Positions 27,065-41,162 of a DNA stretch of 64,000 nt are shown piece by piece (positions within the stretch are counted from its first letter, which is position 1; every line of letters starts with the position of its first letter). Location of the stretch: contig NZ_ATXP01000003.1 of the NCBI RefSeq assembly GCF_000421745.1, forward strand, positions 124,001-188,000, read 5' to 3'. The notes under the pieces were generated by a model. That model searched no databases, was not told the origin of the DNA, and saw only the letters and a program-made list of their open reading frames with translations. The translations under genes and the position numbers were made by a program. This DNA comes from Nesterenkonia alba DSM 19423. Lineage in GTDB: Bacteria > Actinomycetota > Actinomycetes > Actinomycetales > Micrococcaceae.

Positions 27065-28138
27065 TTACGATCCGCTGACCTCATGACGGCGTCGGGAGTC
27101 TCGCGCCTGGGTCGCATCGTGGATCTCTCCGACGAGAATCTCCAACACATCCTCTAAGAAGAGGATTCCCAGGGTGTCACCGTCGGCGGCGAGGACACGT
27201 CCCAGATGCGAACCTGAAGCCTGCATGCTCGCCAAGCAGTCGTCGAGTTCCTCATCGGCAGAGAAGTTCGCCAGCGATCGGACTGCGGTCAGCGGGATGC
27301 GCTGATGGCTGGTCTCTGCCGGAAGGGACATCACGTCTTTGAGGTGGATGTAACCGACGTGGGCACCATCGTCCTTGGCCACAGGGAAACGGGAGAAACC
27401 TGTGCGGGCCACCGCTTTCTCGATCTGCTGAGGGGTGACATCCACCGGAACAGTCACCAGATCTTCCAGAGGGATCATCACCTCCTGAGCGGTGTGCCCA
27501 CCGAAGTCCAGGGCTCCGGCGATGATGCCGGCGTCGTCGCGCACTGTCCCTCCACGGAAAGACTCGTTGACGATGGACTCCAACTCCTCCAATGTGAACG
27601 TGGAGACCACTTCGTCCCGGGGAGTGACGCGCAGAGCCCGCAGGATGAGGTTCGCCGACACATTGAGCACCCAGATCAGCGGGAAGAAAACCCGGTAGAG
27701 CAGCACCATCGGCGGGGCCAGTAACAGCACCGCACGGTCGGCCACAGAGACAGCGAAGTTCTTCGGCACCATCTCCCCGAACGTTACGTGCAGGAAGCTG
27801 ACCAGCAGCAGGGCGATGAGGAAGGCCGTCGCACTGGCAACGGTGTATGGCACACCGAGTGCCACCATGGGATCAGTCAACAGGTGATGGATGGCCGGTT
27901 CGGAGACCAGCAGGATCAGCAGCGAACACACCGTGATGCCCAGCTGGGCCACCGCCAGCATCTGAGAGACGTGCTCCATGGCGTAGAGCGCTGTCTTGGC
28001 ACGTTGAGAGCCTGCTTCGGCCTTGGGCTCCACCTGACTACGGCGAGCCGAGAGCACCGCGAACTCTCCAGCGACGAAGAACGCGTTACCGGCCAGCAAG
28101 ACCACCAGCCAGAGAATCCCGAGCAAATCGGTGGTCAT
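27065..28138 (-). CDS. CNNM/HlyC-CorC family membrane protein with CBS pair
   Basis: A 357-residue protein with an N-terminal DUF21 (CNNM) membrane domain of about four helices, then two CBS motifs (EVMIPLEDLVTVP and the LGRVLAADGDTLGILFLEDV region). Such proteins are linked to magnesium/cobalt export. It lacks the long C-terminal CorC_HlyC domain of its upstream partner. The ATG at 28138 overlaps the partner's stop as ATGA, suggesting the two act together. Confidence 0.9.
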   Translation of the reverse strand: MTTDLLGILWLVVLLAGNAFFVAGEFAVLSARRSQVEPKAEAGSQRAKTALYAMEHVSQMLAVAQLGITVCSLLILLVSEPAIHHLLTDPMVALGVPYTVASATAFLIALLLVSFLHVTFGEMVPKNFAVSVADRAVLLLAPPMVLLYRVFFPLIWVLNVSANLILRALRVTPRDEVVSTFTLEELESIVNESFRGGTVRDDAGIIAGALDFGGHTAQEVMIPLEDLVTVPVDVTPQQIEKAVARTGFSRFPVAKDDGAHVGYIHLKDVMSLPAETSHQRIPLTAVRSLANFSADEELDDCLASMQASGSHLGRVLAADGDTLGILFLEDVLEILVGEIHDATQARDSRRRHEVSGS

Positions 28139-29553
28139 CGCACCTCCCGGGTCTCAGCGGCTCGGGCGGCTGCCGCCCGGATGTGCTCTTCTCGTTCGGC
28201 GGCCAAGCGTTCGGCACGTTCAGCCGCGGCTCGTAGGGCTTCACGGCGGGCGTGCGGATCTGGGATGAACTGGACCCGATCGATCCGCCGACCATCAACT
28301 GCGGCGACGACGAGCCGGCCACCATCGACGTCGACCTCATCCCCGATTCCGGCGATCCGACCCAGTTTCAGCAAGATGTAGCCAGCGACCGTCTCATAGG
28401 CGGAGTCTTCAGGCACCGAGAGTTCCAGGATCTGTTCGTTGATCTCATCAGGCCGCATCAACCCGGGGAAGAACCAGTCCCCTCCGGCCCCTTGGAGGAC
28501 TCCGGGAGTCAACGCATCGTGTTCATCGGAGACTTCTCCAACGATCTCCTCGACGACGTCTTCTAAGGTCACCACCCCGGAGGTCCCGCCGTATTCGTCC
28601 TCGACAATGGCTGCCTGCAGCGGAGCCGAACGCAATTGGAATAACAGGGCATCCAGCGGGATCGTCTCCGGCACCCGAACCGGTTCGCTGCTCATCACGG
28701 TGGCAGCCACGAGCCCTTGTCGTTTGGACCGGGGCACCGCCACGGCTTTCTTCACGTGGACGATGCCGCGCACATCATCGGACCCGCCCTCCCCCAGTAC
28801 GGGGAAGCGGGAGTAGCCGGTGCGCCGGGCGGTATCGATGAGTTCCTCAAGGGGAGCTTCGGCGTCGACGGTGACCATGCGCGGCCGCGGTGTCATGACA
28901 TCGGAAGCAGTCTGCTCCGAGAAGTGCAGTGTGCGGTCCAGGAAGGCCGCCGTGTCCTCATCAAGGGTGCCCAGCGAGGCCGAGCGGCGGACCATCGAGG
29001 AGAGTTCCTCCGGAGTGCGCGCTCCGGAAAGCTCCTCTTTAACCTCCAAGCCGAAGCGGTTGAGCACTTTATTGGAGAAGCCGTTGAGCACCACGATCAG
29101 GGGTTTGAAGACTGCGGTGAAGATCAACTGCGGCCGAGCCAGGGCACGTCCGACGCGGAAGGCTTCGGCCACGGCGAGGTTCTTCGGGACCAACTCACCG
29201 ATGAGCATCGTGACCATGGTGGCGATGAGGATGGCCACCAGCATCGCCACCGGACTGATTGCCTGTTCGGGGATGCCCAGAGCCCCCAGGGGGCCAGCAA
29301 GGAGCCGACCCAGGGGTGGTTCAGTGACATAGCCGATGAGCAGGGTGTTCAGGGTGATACCCAGCTGGCAGCTGGACAGCTGGGTCGATAGCGACTTCAA
29401 GCAGCGCATCAGCGGCACTGCTCGGCGGTCTCCCTGATCGATGGCGTTTTGGACAGTGGGCTGGTCGAGAGCCACCAGCGAGAATTCAACGGCAACGAAG
29501 AAACCGTTGCCCAGAATCAGCAGGAGGCCGATTCCCAGGAGCAGCCACTCCAC
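28135..29553 (-). CDS. CNNM/HlyC-CorC family membrane protein with CBS pair and CorC domain
   Basis: A 472-residue paralogue of the downstream gene: DUF21 membrane domain, two CBS motifs (VMTPRPRMVTVDAEA; EDEYGGTSGVVTLEDVVEEIVGE) and a C-terminal transporter-associated CorC_HlyC domain, then an Arg/Glu/Ala-rich helical tail. Probably part of a divalent-cation (Mg/Co) efflux or homeostasis unit. It starts at GTG 29553 (MEWLLLGIG). Confidence 0.91.
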   Translation of the reverse strand: MEWLLLGIGLLLILGNGFFVAVEFSLVALDQPTVQNAIDQGDRRAVPLMRCLKSLSTQLSSCQLGITLNTLLIGYVTEPPLGRLLAGPLGALGIPEQAISPVAMLVAILIATMVTMLIGELVPKNLAVAEAFRVGRALARPQLIFTAVFKPLIVVLNGFSNKVLNRFGLEVKEELSGARTPEELSSMVRRSASLGTLDEDTAAFLDRTLHFSEQTASDVMTPRPRMVTVDAEAPLEELIDTARRTGYSRFPVLGEGGSDDVRGIVHVKKAVAVPRSKRQGLVAATVMSSEPVRVPETIPLDALLFQLRSAPLQAAIVEDEYGGTSGVVTLEDVVEEIVGEVSDEHDALTPGVLQGAGGDWFFPGLMRPDEINEQILELSVPEDSAYETVAGYILLKLGRIAGIGDEVDVDGGRLVVAAVDGRRIDRVQFIPDPHARREALRAAAERAERLAAEREEHIRAAAARAAETREVR

Positions 29554-29659
29554 TTAAGCGCCGCACCCCCGCTCGTAGCCGGGTGAGGTCACTGCAGAAA
29601 ACGGGCGCCAGCCCGGTTGTCGATACTCCATGAGGTCTCGGATTTTACCGCAGCACCGG

Positions 29660-35200
<5,541 letters not shown>

Positions 35201-35211
35201 TCTTCCTCGGT

Positions 35212-35826
35212 ATGGAGGACGAACACACCGAACGGCAGATCCGAATCGTCGTCGTCGGCGATGAGCTGCTCACCGGGACCGGGGACCCGCGCGCCCTGGG
35301 CTGGGTGGGCCGGGTGATCTCCAAGACCCCCATTGACGATGTCGACCTGCAGCACTATGTGCTCGCTGTGCCCGGTGAAGGGGCTGAGGCGCTCTCCCAG
35401 CGGTGGCAGACCGAGGCTGCCCCTCGGTTCGCCGCCGAGACGGAGAACTACCTGGTCATTGCCCTTAACGGTCATGACCTGCGGTCATCGACGTCCTCGG
35501 CCCGCTCTCGGCTGAACCTGGCGAATATTCTGGACCGGGCCAGCCAGCAGGGCATCCGGTGTCTGTGCTTGGGCCCCACGCCCACGTTGGATCCGGAGTT
35601 CAATCGTTCCCTGACCGAGCTCAACCGGGCGTGGGAGGATGTCGCCACCCGGCGCAGTCACACCTACGTGGATGCCTTCACCCCGCTGCTCAACCATGGG
35701 CAGTGGCGTGAAGACCTCGCGGCCAATGAGGGCCGACCCGGTCAGGCCGGCTACGGGCTCATCGCCTGGCTGGTGTTGCACCGCGGGTGGTATCAGTGGC
35801 TGGACCTGCCCGAACCCTCCCCGTAG
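35212..35826 (+). CDS. SGNH/GDSL-hydrolase-fold protein lacking catalytic residues
   Basis: A 204-residue protein with the layout of an SGNH hydrolase: block I strand IRIVVVGDELLTG, block III around ALNGHDL, block V near the C-terminus ANEGRPGQAGY. The expected GDS is GDE, the GxND is NGHD, and the DGxHPG is NEGRPG, so the nucleophile, the oxyanion asparagine and the Asp-His pair are all replaced. It is therefore probably not a hydrolase in the usual sense. It follows kgd by 11 bases and precedes the bL37 gene. Function unknown. Confidence 0.75.
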   Translation: MEDEHTERQIRIVVVGDELLTGTGDPRALGWVGRVISKTPIDDVDLQHYVLAVPGEGAEALSQRWQTEAAPRFAAETENYLVIALNGHDLRSSTSSARSRLNLANILDRASQQGIRCLCLGPTPTLDPEFNRSLTELNRAWEDVATRRSHTYVDAFTPLLNHGQWREDLAANEGRPGQAGYGLIAWLVLHRGWYQWLDLPEPSP

Positions 35827-35829
35827 GAT
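35801..35829 (+). promoter_or_regulatory. Possible promoter of the bL37 gene
   Basis: TGGACC (35801-35806), a 17-bp spacer and TAGGAT (35824-35829) precede the bL37 gene; the -10 overlaps the stop codon of the previous gene. A leader of about 24 bases would carry the Shine-Dalgarno. Confidence 0.4.
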
Positions 35830-35859
35830 GGTGTGGTTGTCTACGTAAGGAGGTCTGCT

Positions 35860-35934
35860 ATGAGCAAGCGCGGACGTAAGCGCCGGGACCGCCGCAAGAA
35901 GAACGCCAACCACGGCAAGCGGCCGAACTCCTAG
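35860..35934 (+). CDS. Ribosomal protein bL37 (24 residues)
   Basis: A 25-codon gene preceded by the near-perfect ribosome site AAGGAGGT 7 bases upstream. The product has 24 residues, starts MSKRGRKRRDRRKK and ends NHGKRPNS, with 13 Lys/Arg. This length and composition fit bL37, the tiny large-subunit protein found in mycobacterial ribosome structures and conserved in Actinobacteria. It is followed directly by a strong terminator. The identity is from memory of the family, not from a search. Confidence 0.82.
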   Translation: MSKRGRKRRDRRKKNANHGKRPNS

Positions 35935-35946
35935 AGCACTTCAAAA

Positions 35947-35982
35947 GAAAAGTCCGCCGGGGTACCACCCGGCGGACTTTTC
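35947..35982. terminator. Bidirectional terminator between bL37 and rsrA
   Basis: Perfect 15-bp arms (35947-35961 and 35968-35982) with a 6-base loop; the stem carries A4 on one side and T4 on the other, so it can stop both converging transcripts. Confidence 0.9.
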
Positions 35983-36010
35983 GTGTGCGTAGTGACCGCA
36001 CACCGCCTAC

Positions 36011-36298
36011 TCATCCCGGCTCGTGTCCGGCTTCGACCCGAATACGGCTGATCTTCTCCATAATGGTGATCTTCAGTGTCTCCGGGGCTCGTTCCACACA
36101 GGACCGGCGCACCGCAGTGCGGATCAAGCACTCCAGGTCATAGTCGGAGGCACATTCCGGGCAGCCGTCCAGGTGGGCACGGACCTCTTCGATGTCCTCG
36201 TAAGACAGTGCCCCATCGAGGTACTCGTAGATCCGGGCAAGCCGTGCGGCGTGCTCGGTGTCGTCGCAGTCAGCGCAATCGGTGGTTTTCTCACTCAT
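36011..36298 (-). CDS. rsrA: Anti-sigma factor RsrA, zinc-binding redox sensor
   Basis: A 95-residue ZAS-family anti-sigma factor. The core motif HLDGCPEC (HX3CX2C) is near residue 44, with further cysteines at both sides (CADCDD near the start, RRSC later). In Streptomyces RsrA binds SigR until disulfide stress oxidises the cysteines and releases it. The ATG overlaps the sigR stop as ATGA, the usual arrangement for a sigma/anti-sigma pair. Confidence 0.92.
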   Translation of the reverse strand: MSEKTTDCADCDDTEHAARLARIYEYLDGALSYEDIEEVRAHLDGCPECASDYDLECLIRTAVRRSCVERAPETLKITIMEKISRIRVEAGHEPG

Positions 36299-36972
36299 GA
36301 GCGTGCCTCCCCTCGCTGAAAGCCTCTCTCCCGGGCATAGTCTGCCAGCAGGTTGCGTAGCAGCTTCCGGCCCCGGTGCAGACGGGACATCACTGTCCCG
36401 ATGGGGATGTTGAGAATCTCGGCGATTTCCTTGTACGCGAATCCCTCGACATCGGAGAAGTACACCGCCAAGCGGAACTCTTCGGGGATCTGCTGCAGGG
36501 CGTTCTTCACATCGGAGTCTGGTAAATGATCCAGTGCTTCAGCCTCAGCTGAGCGCAGTCCGGAACTGGTGTGCTCGGCAGCCTGGGCCATCTGCCAGTC
36601 TTCGACAGTGTCGGTATTGGCCTGGTGGGGCTGGCGTTGTTTCTTCCGGTAGATGTTGATGTAGGTATTGGTCAGGATCCGGTAGAGCCAGGCCTTCAAA
36701 TTGGTGCCGGGCTTGTACTGGTGGAAGGCCGAATACGCCTTGGTGTAGGCCTCCTGGACCAGGTCTTCAGCGTCCTGAGGGTTACGGGTCATCCGCATGG
36801 CTGCCGAGTACAGCTGGTCGACGTACTGCAGGGCATCACGTTCGAACCGTGCCCTGCGTTCGGCCTCGGTCTCCTCGCCGGCGGTGTCGACGGCGGACGG
36901 GGTGGACTCAGTCATCACAGACGAGTCTACTGGCCCCGGCGCCCGGAGCAGAGTGGCCGCTGCTGGTGTCAT
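36295..36972 (-). CDS. sigR: Redox-responsive ECF sigma factor SigR/SigH
   Basis: RNA polymerase sigma factor for disulfide stress. Region 2 ([33 protein letters not shown]) and region 4 ([40 protein letters not shown]) are complete. Two starts are possible. ATG 36972 gives 225 residues and lies 9 bases after a GGAAT-N18-GTT promoter, so the stress transcript would be leaderless and encode this form. ATG 36915 gives 206 residues. The large open frame further upstream is a shadow of doxX. Forms an operon with rsrA. Confidence 0.93.
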   Translation of the reverse strand: MTPAAATLLRAPGPVDSSVMTESTPSAVDTAGEETEAERRARFERDALQYVDQLYSAAMRMTRNPQDAEDLVQEAYTKAYSAFHQYKPGTNLKAWLYRILTNTYINIYRKKQRQPHQANTDTVEDWQMAQAAEHTSSGLRSAEAEALDHLPDSDVKNALQQIPEEFRLAVYFSDVEGFAYKEIAEILNIPIGTVMSRLHRGRKLLRNLLADYARERGFQRGEARS

Positions 36973-36981
36973 ATCGGAGAC

Positions 36982-37007
36982 AACGACGGCGGCGCCCGTG
37001 TCATTCC
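36982..37007 (-). promoter_or_regulatory. SigR-type promoter of sigR-rsrA
   Basis: On the minus strand GGAAT (37007-37003) and GTT (36984-36982) are separated by exactly 18 bases, the published SigR/SigH consensus. Positive autoregulation under oxidative stress is inferred. Confidence 0.8.
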
Positions 37008-37084
37008 TCGCCGGAGTTGGGTAGATTGGAGCGTGGACTGCGTGAAAGATCACAGCTGCGCCCCGCCCGATAAGGAGGATCCAC

Positions 37085-37726
37085 ATGTCCCTGGTCCGCA
37101 GAATCGCCCGCCCGCTGCTCGGCGCGACGTTCATCGCCGACGGCGTCGATCGGCTGCGCAACGCCGACGAGGCGGCGGAGCAGCTGGAGCCCACTTTTGA
37201 GGAAATCGCCTCGGTGGTGCCGCAGGCCGAGGTTGTGACCTCCAATCCCCAGCTGGCGGTGCGGGTGATCGGTGGAGTGGAAGTTGTCGCGGGCACTCTG
37301 CTGGCCATCGGCCGCTTCCCTCGGCTCTCGGCTCTGGTGCTCTGCGGAGTACATGAGCTCTCGGCGTACAACGAGTACCGCACCGCTGAGCTGAACACTC
37401 CCGAAGATGTCGCCGCCCAGCGCCGGACTCTGCTGAAAAATGTTGCCATCCTCGGCGGGCTTGGCCTGGCCGTGGTGGACCTGGCCGGTAAACCGTCGCT
37501 GAGCTGGCGGGCCGAGCACATCTCCAAGCAGGCCAAAAAGAAGGGCGCCAAGTTCGGAGAAAAGACCGTCAAGCGCGCCGAGGAGCTCGGTGACGACGCC
37601 GCCAAGCAGCTGAAGGCTCTGGAGCGTGACGCGAAGAAGCAGTTCAAGAAGGCGGAGAAGCAAGCGACCAAAGCCGCTCAGTCAGCAGCCAAGGAGGCCC
37701 AGAAGGCCAAGAAGAAGGTCGCCTGA
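37085..37726 (+). CDS. DoxX family membrane protein with Lys/Ala-rich tail
   Basis: A 213-residue protein. The first ~145 residues are DoxX-like, with [22 protein letters not shown] at the start and hydrophobic segments around [15 protein letters not shown] and [13 protein letters not shown]. The last ~70 residues are almost only Lys, Ala, Glu and Gln ([16 protein letters not shown]), predicted to be a charged helix resembling histone H1-like tails. Ribosome site AAGGAGG is well placed before ATG 37085. It is divergent from sigR; a role in redox or thiol stress is possible but unproven. Confidence 0.85.
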   Translation: MSLVRRIARPLLGATFIADGVDRLRNADEAAEQLEPTFEEIASVVPQAEVVTSNPQLAVRVIGGVEVVAGTLLAIGRFPRLSALVLCGVHELSAYNEYRTAELNTPEDVAAQRRTLLKNVAILGGLGLAVVDLAGKPSLSWRAEHISKQAKKKGAKFGEKTVKRAEELGDDAAKQLKALERDAKKQFKKAEKQATKAAQSAAKEAQKAKKKVA

Positions 37727-37728
37727 GT

Positions 37729-39081
37729 GTGAGCATTCCTGCTGCATCGACTGTGCCCTGGTCCGCTCCGCGGGCCGGGGCACCGGTCTGTTCAGAGGCC
37801 AGTGTGCCGGCCTCGAAGTCCTTAACAAACCGCTACCTGCTGCTAGCGGGACTGGCCGCTGGCCCCTCTACTGTGGTGAATCCTTTGGACTCTCGAGACT
37901 CCCGGCTGATGCTGACCGCCCTGGAACGGCTCGGCTCCACGGTGGAGCACCTCACCGTCGGGGACGAACCCGCAGTCCGGGTGGGTCCTATCACGATCGC
38001 CACCGAGAGTACCGCGCTGGATCCGGTGGAGATCTACTGTGGCCTGGCCGGTACTGTCATGCGCTTCGTGCCGGCTGCCGCCGCCCTGACCGGACGGCGG
38101 GTGTTCTTCGATGGTGATCCTGAGGCACGGGTTCGCCCGATGGCTGCGGTACTGGAGGGCCTACGCTCCCTGGGAGTGACGGTCACCGAGCACGGCGAAC
38201 CAGGTTTTCTGCCCTTCACTGTGGCCTCCTCCGGGGGGGTCGAAGGTGGAACGGTGACGATCGACGCCTCAGCCTCCAGCCAGTTTGTCTCCGGGCTGCT
38301 GCTGGCTGCACCACGGTTCAACCGGGGAGTACGGCTGACCCACTCCGGAACCCAGGTCCCCTCCCTGGAACACGTGGAGATGACCCTCAAAGTATTGGCC
38401 GACCTTCGCACTCACCCCACGCCAGCGGCCAGCGGGGTGTACTCCCCCGAACCGTATACCTGGGTCGTTGAACCGGGTGAGATCCCCGCCTTCGAGGTAC
38501 GGGTGGAACCGGACTTATCCAACGCCGGCCCGTTCCTCTGTGCGGCCGCAGTAACCGGCGGGGAAGTCTCCATGCCGGGGTGGCCGCTGACCTCCACCCA
38601 GATCGGCCGGCGCTGGCCACAGCTGCTGGCCGAGTTCGGCTGCCAGGTCGACCTGACTGCTACCTCGGCCACCACCGGCACACTCACTGTGCGGGGCCCG
38701 CAGACGCTGGTGTCCCCCGGAGTAGTGGATGGCACCGCCGAACTGACCCCTACAGTGGCTGCCCTGGCGGCAGTAGCTCAGGGGGAGACCACGTTCACCT
38801 CCGTACAGCACCTGCGTGGACATGAGACCGACCGGATCGCGGCTCTGGTCACCGAAATCAACCGGCTGGGAGGCGCCGCCGAGGAGACCGAAGACGGCTT
38901 CCGAGTCACCTCTGGGGTGCGGCACGGCGGACTGGTCCGGGCCTATGCCGATCATCGGATGGCGACCTTTGGTGCAATCCTCGGGCTGGTCCTTGACGGT
39001 GTGGAAGTCGACGATATCGCCACCACCGCCAAGACCATGCCGGATTTCCCCGACCGCTGGCAGCGCCTGCTTCGCCCATGA
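37729..39081 (+). CDS. aroA: 3-phosphoshikimate 1-carboxyvinyltransferase (EPSP synthase)
   Basis: Sixth enzyme of the shikimate pathway, transferring enolpyruvate to shikimate 3-phosphate. Motifs include PASKSLTNRYLLLA near residue 25, the LAGTVMRF loop, SSQFVSGLLLA and YADHRMATFG near the end. Length 450 residues. It starts at GTG 37729, two bases after the doxX stop. Together with the class II DAHP synthase this gives two aromatic-pathway genes in the window. Confidence 0.96.
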   Translation: MSIPAASTVPWSAPRAGAPVCSEASVPASKSLTNRYLLLAGLAAGPSTVVNPLDSRDSRLMLTALERLGSTVEHLTVGDEPAVRVGPITIATESTALDPVEIYCGLAGTVMRFVPAAAALTGRRVFFDGDPEARVRPMAAVLEGLRSLGVTVTEHGEPGFLPFTVASSGGVEGGTVTIDASASSQFVSGLLLAAPRFNRGVRLTHSGTQVPSLEHVEMTLKVLADLRTHPTPAASGVYSPEPYTWVVEPGEIPAFEVRVEPDLSNAGPFLCAAAVTGGEVSMPGWPLTSTQIGRRWPQLLAEFGCQVDLTATSATTGTLTVRGPQTLVSPGVVDGTAELTPTVAALAAVAQGETTFTSVQHLRGHETDRIAALVTEINRLGGAAEETEDGFRVTSGVRHGGLVRAYADHRMATFGAILGLVLDGVEVDDIATTAKTMPDFPDRWQRLLRP

Positions 39082-39108
39082 GATCAACTGAGCTGATGCG
39101 AGGTGCGA

Positions 39109-40266
39109 ATGGGTAAATGGGACCAGTGGGACGAATCAGCGGTGAAGGTCCGCCCCAATAAGAAGGGCTCCCGACCACGCACCAAGGAGACCCCAGATTA
39201 TCCCGACGCCGAGGTGGGACGGGTCGTGCAAGTCGACCGTGGTCGGTTCACCGTGTCCATGGGTTTGGAAGCTGATGGCAGCGAGCGGGTCGTCACCGCG
39301 GTACGGGCCAAGGCACTGCGCCGCACCCCCGTGGTTCCGGGGGACCTCGTCGCCCTGGTCGGTGACACCTCCGGGGCTGACGGAACCCTCGCCCGATTGG
39401 TTCGGATCGAGGAACGCACCTCATTGTTGCGCCGGTCCGCCGATGACACCGACGACGCCGAACGCGTCATTGTGGCCAATGCAGACCAGTTACTCATCGT
39501 GGTCGCAGCAGCAGACCCCGAGCCCCGCACCGGATTCATCGATCGAGCCCTGGTCGCCTCTTACGAAGCCGGCATTCAGCCGCTTCTGCTCATCACCAAA
39601 GCGGATCTCGCCACCGACCCGCAGGATCCCGCCGGTTTGGTCAGCCATTACGCCGAACTTGATCTGCCCACGGTGATCTCCGGGTTCTCCGCTACTGAAG
39701 AGACCTCTGCCCCGCAGGGGTCAGAGTCCGCACCGGAGGTAGCCCTCTCGGCGGATGCTATTGCCCGGCTGCGCGGACTCCTTGCCGGCCACGTCACTGC
39801 GCTCATCGGTCATTCGGGGGTGGGAAAGTCAACGATGGTCAACGCCTTAACCGGCGCCGACCGTGCCGTGGGTGGGGTCAACGCCGTGACCGGCCGGGGA
39901 CGGCACACCTCATCCTCAGCTGTGGCTTTAAACCTCGAGCCAAGGGGGGACCTTCACGAAGAGACGGCACGGCGGTCCTGGGTTATCGACACCCCCGGGG
40001 TGCGTTCTTTCGGTTTGGCACATGTGGATCCTGACGACGTCGTCGCCGCCTTTGAGGATCTCGCCCCGGGCACGGCCGAGTGCGAACCGGGATGCGCCCA
40101 TCAATCACCGGCCGGCGGCTGCGCCCTGGATGCCTACGTGGACTCCGGAGCCGCCGGTGAACACGGTCCGGCACGGTTGGCCAGTCTCCGCAAACTGCTG
40201 GCCTCTGTGACCGGCAGTGAGGACGATTTCGGACACAAGCAGCTCGGGATGACCCCGCCTGCCTGA
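39109..40266 (+). CDS. rsgA: Ribosome small subunit-dependent GTPase A
   Basis: Late 30S assembly GTPase. An OB fold precedes a circularly permuted GTPase domain: G4 (ITKADL), G1 (GHSGVGKST near residue 235) and G3 (DTPGVRSFG), then a zinc knuckle CEPGCAHQSPAGGC near the C-terminus. ATG 39109 is preferred over GTG 39103 because GAGG lies 5 bases upstream. Length 385 residues. Confidence 0.94.
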   Translation: MGKWDQWDESAVKVRPNKKGSRPRTKETPDYPDAEVGRVVQVDRGRFTVSMGLEADGSERVVTAVRAKALRRTPVVPGDLVALVGDTSGADGTLARLVRIEERTSLLRRSADDTDDAERVIVANADQLLIVVAAADPEPRTGFIDRALVASYEAGIQPLLLITKADLATDPQDPAGLVSHYAELDLPTVISGFSATEETSAPQGSESAPEVALSADAIARLRGLLAGHVTALIGHSGVGKSTMVNALTGADRAVGGVNAVTGRGRHTSSSAVALNLEPRGDLHEETARRSWVIDTPGVRSFGLAHVDPDDVVAAFEDLAPGTAECEPGCAHQSPAGGCALDAYVDSGAAGEHGPARLASLRKLLASVTGSEDDFGHKQLGMTPPA

Positions 40267-40298
40267 TCCTGCCCCGCCGCCCGGGTAGCGTAAGCCCT

Positions 40299-41105
40299 AT
40301 GAGCACCGCTTCAAGCCCGTATACCGAGGACCTGCGCCTGGCGCATATGATCGCCGATTCCGCCGATGACCTCACCATGTCTGCCTTCACCTCCATGGAT
40401 TTCGAGGTCGAAACCAAGCCTGACCTCACCCCGGTGACGGAAGCTGATCGTTCCGCTGAGGAGCTCATCCGCGGCCAGCTCTCCCGTGCCCGCGGTCGGG
40501 ATGCGGTCTACGGGGAGGAGTTCGGTTCCAGCGGATCAGGTCCTCGCCGGTGGGTGATCGACCCCATCGACGGCACGAAAAACTTCGTTCGCGGTGTGCC
40601 GGTGTGGGCCACGCTCATCGCCCTCGTTGATGAGGGTGAACCGGTTGTGGGGCTGGTCTCCGCGCCAGCTTTGGGGCGTCGATGGTGGGCAGCCAAGGGC
40701 GGCGGTGCCTACACCGGACGTTCCATGTCTCAGGCACGCCAGTTGCAGGTCTCCTCAGTGAGCACCCTTCAGGATGCCTCGTTCTCCTACTCCTCACTGG
40801 GCGGATGGCGTGACATTGGCCGCTCGCGGAGTTTCCTGGAGTTCACCGAGCAGGTCTGGCGCACCCGGGCCTATGGAGACTTCTGGTCCTACTGCCTGGT
40901 GGCCGAAGGCGCGGTCGACGTCGCCGCTGAACCCGAACTCGCGCTCTACGACATGGCTGCGTTGGTGCCGGTGGTCACCGAGGCTGGTGGCCGGTTCACC
41001 TCCCTGGAGGGCGAACCTGGTTGCAGCGGAGCCAACGCCCTGGCCAGTAATGGGCTGCTACACGAGGCAGCACTCAACGCTTTGGGTCCGGACGCCGGAG
41101 CGTGA
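40299..41105 (+). CDS. hisN: Histidinol-phosphatase, inositol-monophosphatase fold
   Basis: A 268-residue member of the IMPase family with metal-binding motifs GEEFG, DPIDGTKNFVRG and the C-terminal YDMAALVPVV. The KNFVRG variant and overall sequence match the HisN of Corynebacterium, which removes phosphate from L-histidinol phosphate in Actinobacteria. Other his genes lie about 20 kb away in the window. Leaderless: TAGCGT is 7 bases before the ATG. Confidence 0.88.
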   Translation: MSTASSPYTEDLRLAHMIADSADDLTMSAFTSMDFEVETKPDLTPVTEADRSAEELIRGQLSRARGRDAVYGEEFGSSGSGPRRWVIDPIDGTKNFVRGVPVWATLIALVDEGEPVVGLVSAPALGRRWWAAKGGGAYTGRSMSQARQLQVSSVSTLQDASFSYSSLGGWRDIGRSRSFLEFTEQVWRTRAYGDFWSYCLVAEGAVDVAAEPELALYDMAALVPVVTEAGGRFTSLEGEPGCSGANALASNGLLHEAALNALGPDAGA

Positions 41106-41119
41106 ACCTCCCCCGCCAG

Positions 41120-41162
41120 TCGACATTTAGGCACACCTAACACTAGGATGTAGGCATGCCTA
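41120..41162 (+). promoter_or_regulatory. Manganese importer promoter with two DtxR/MntR-type palindromes
   Basis: TCGACA (41120-41125), an 18-bp spacer and TAGGAT (41144-41149) form a good promoter, with ATG 6 bases later (leaderless). TTAGGCACACCTAA (41127-41140) fills the spacer, and a perfect 12-bp palindrome TAGGCATGCCTA (41151-41162) covers the start codon. Both match the TTAGG/CCTAA half-sites of DtxR-family repressors. Confidence 0.75.

Noticed and set aside
36973-37671. Upstream extension of the sigR frame to 458 codons
   Set aside because: It is antisense to doxX, which has a strong ribosome site and a family match; the SigR promoter lies inside it.
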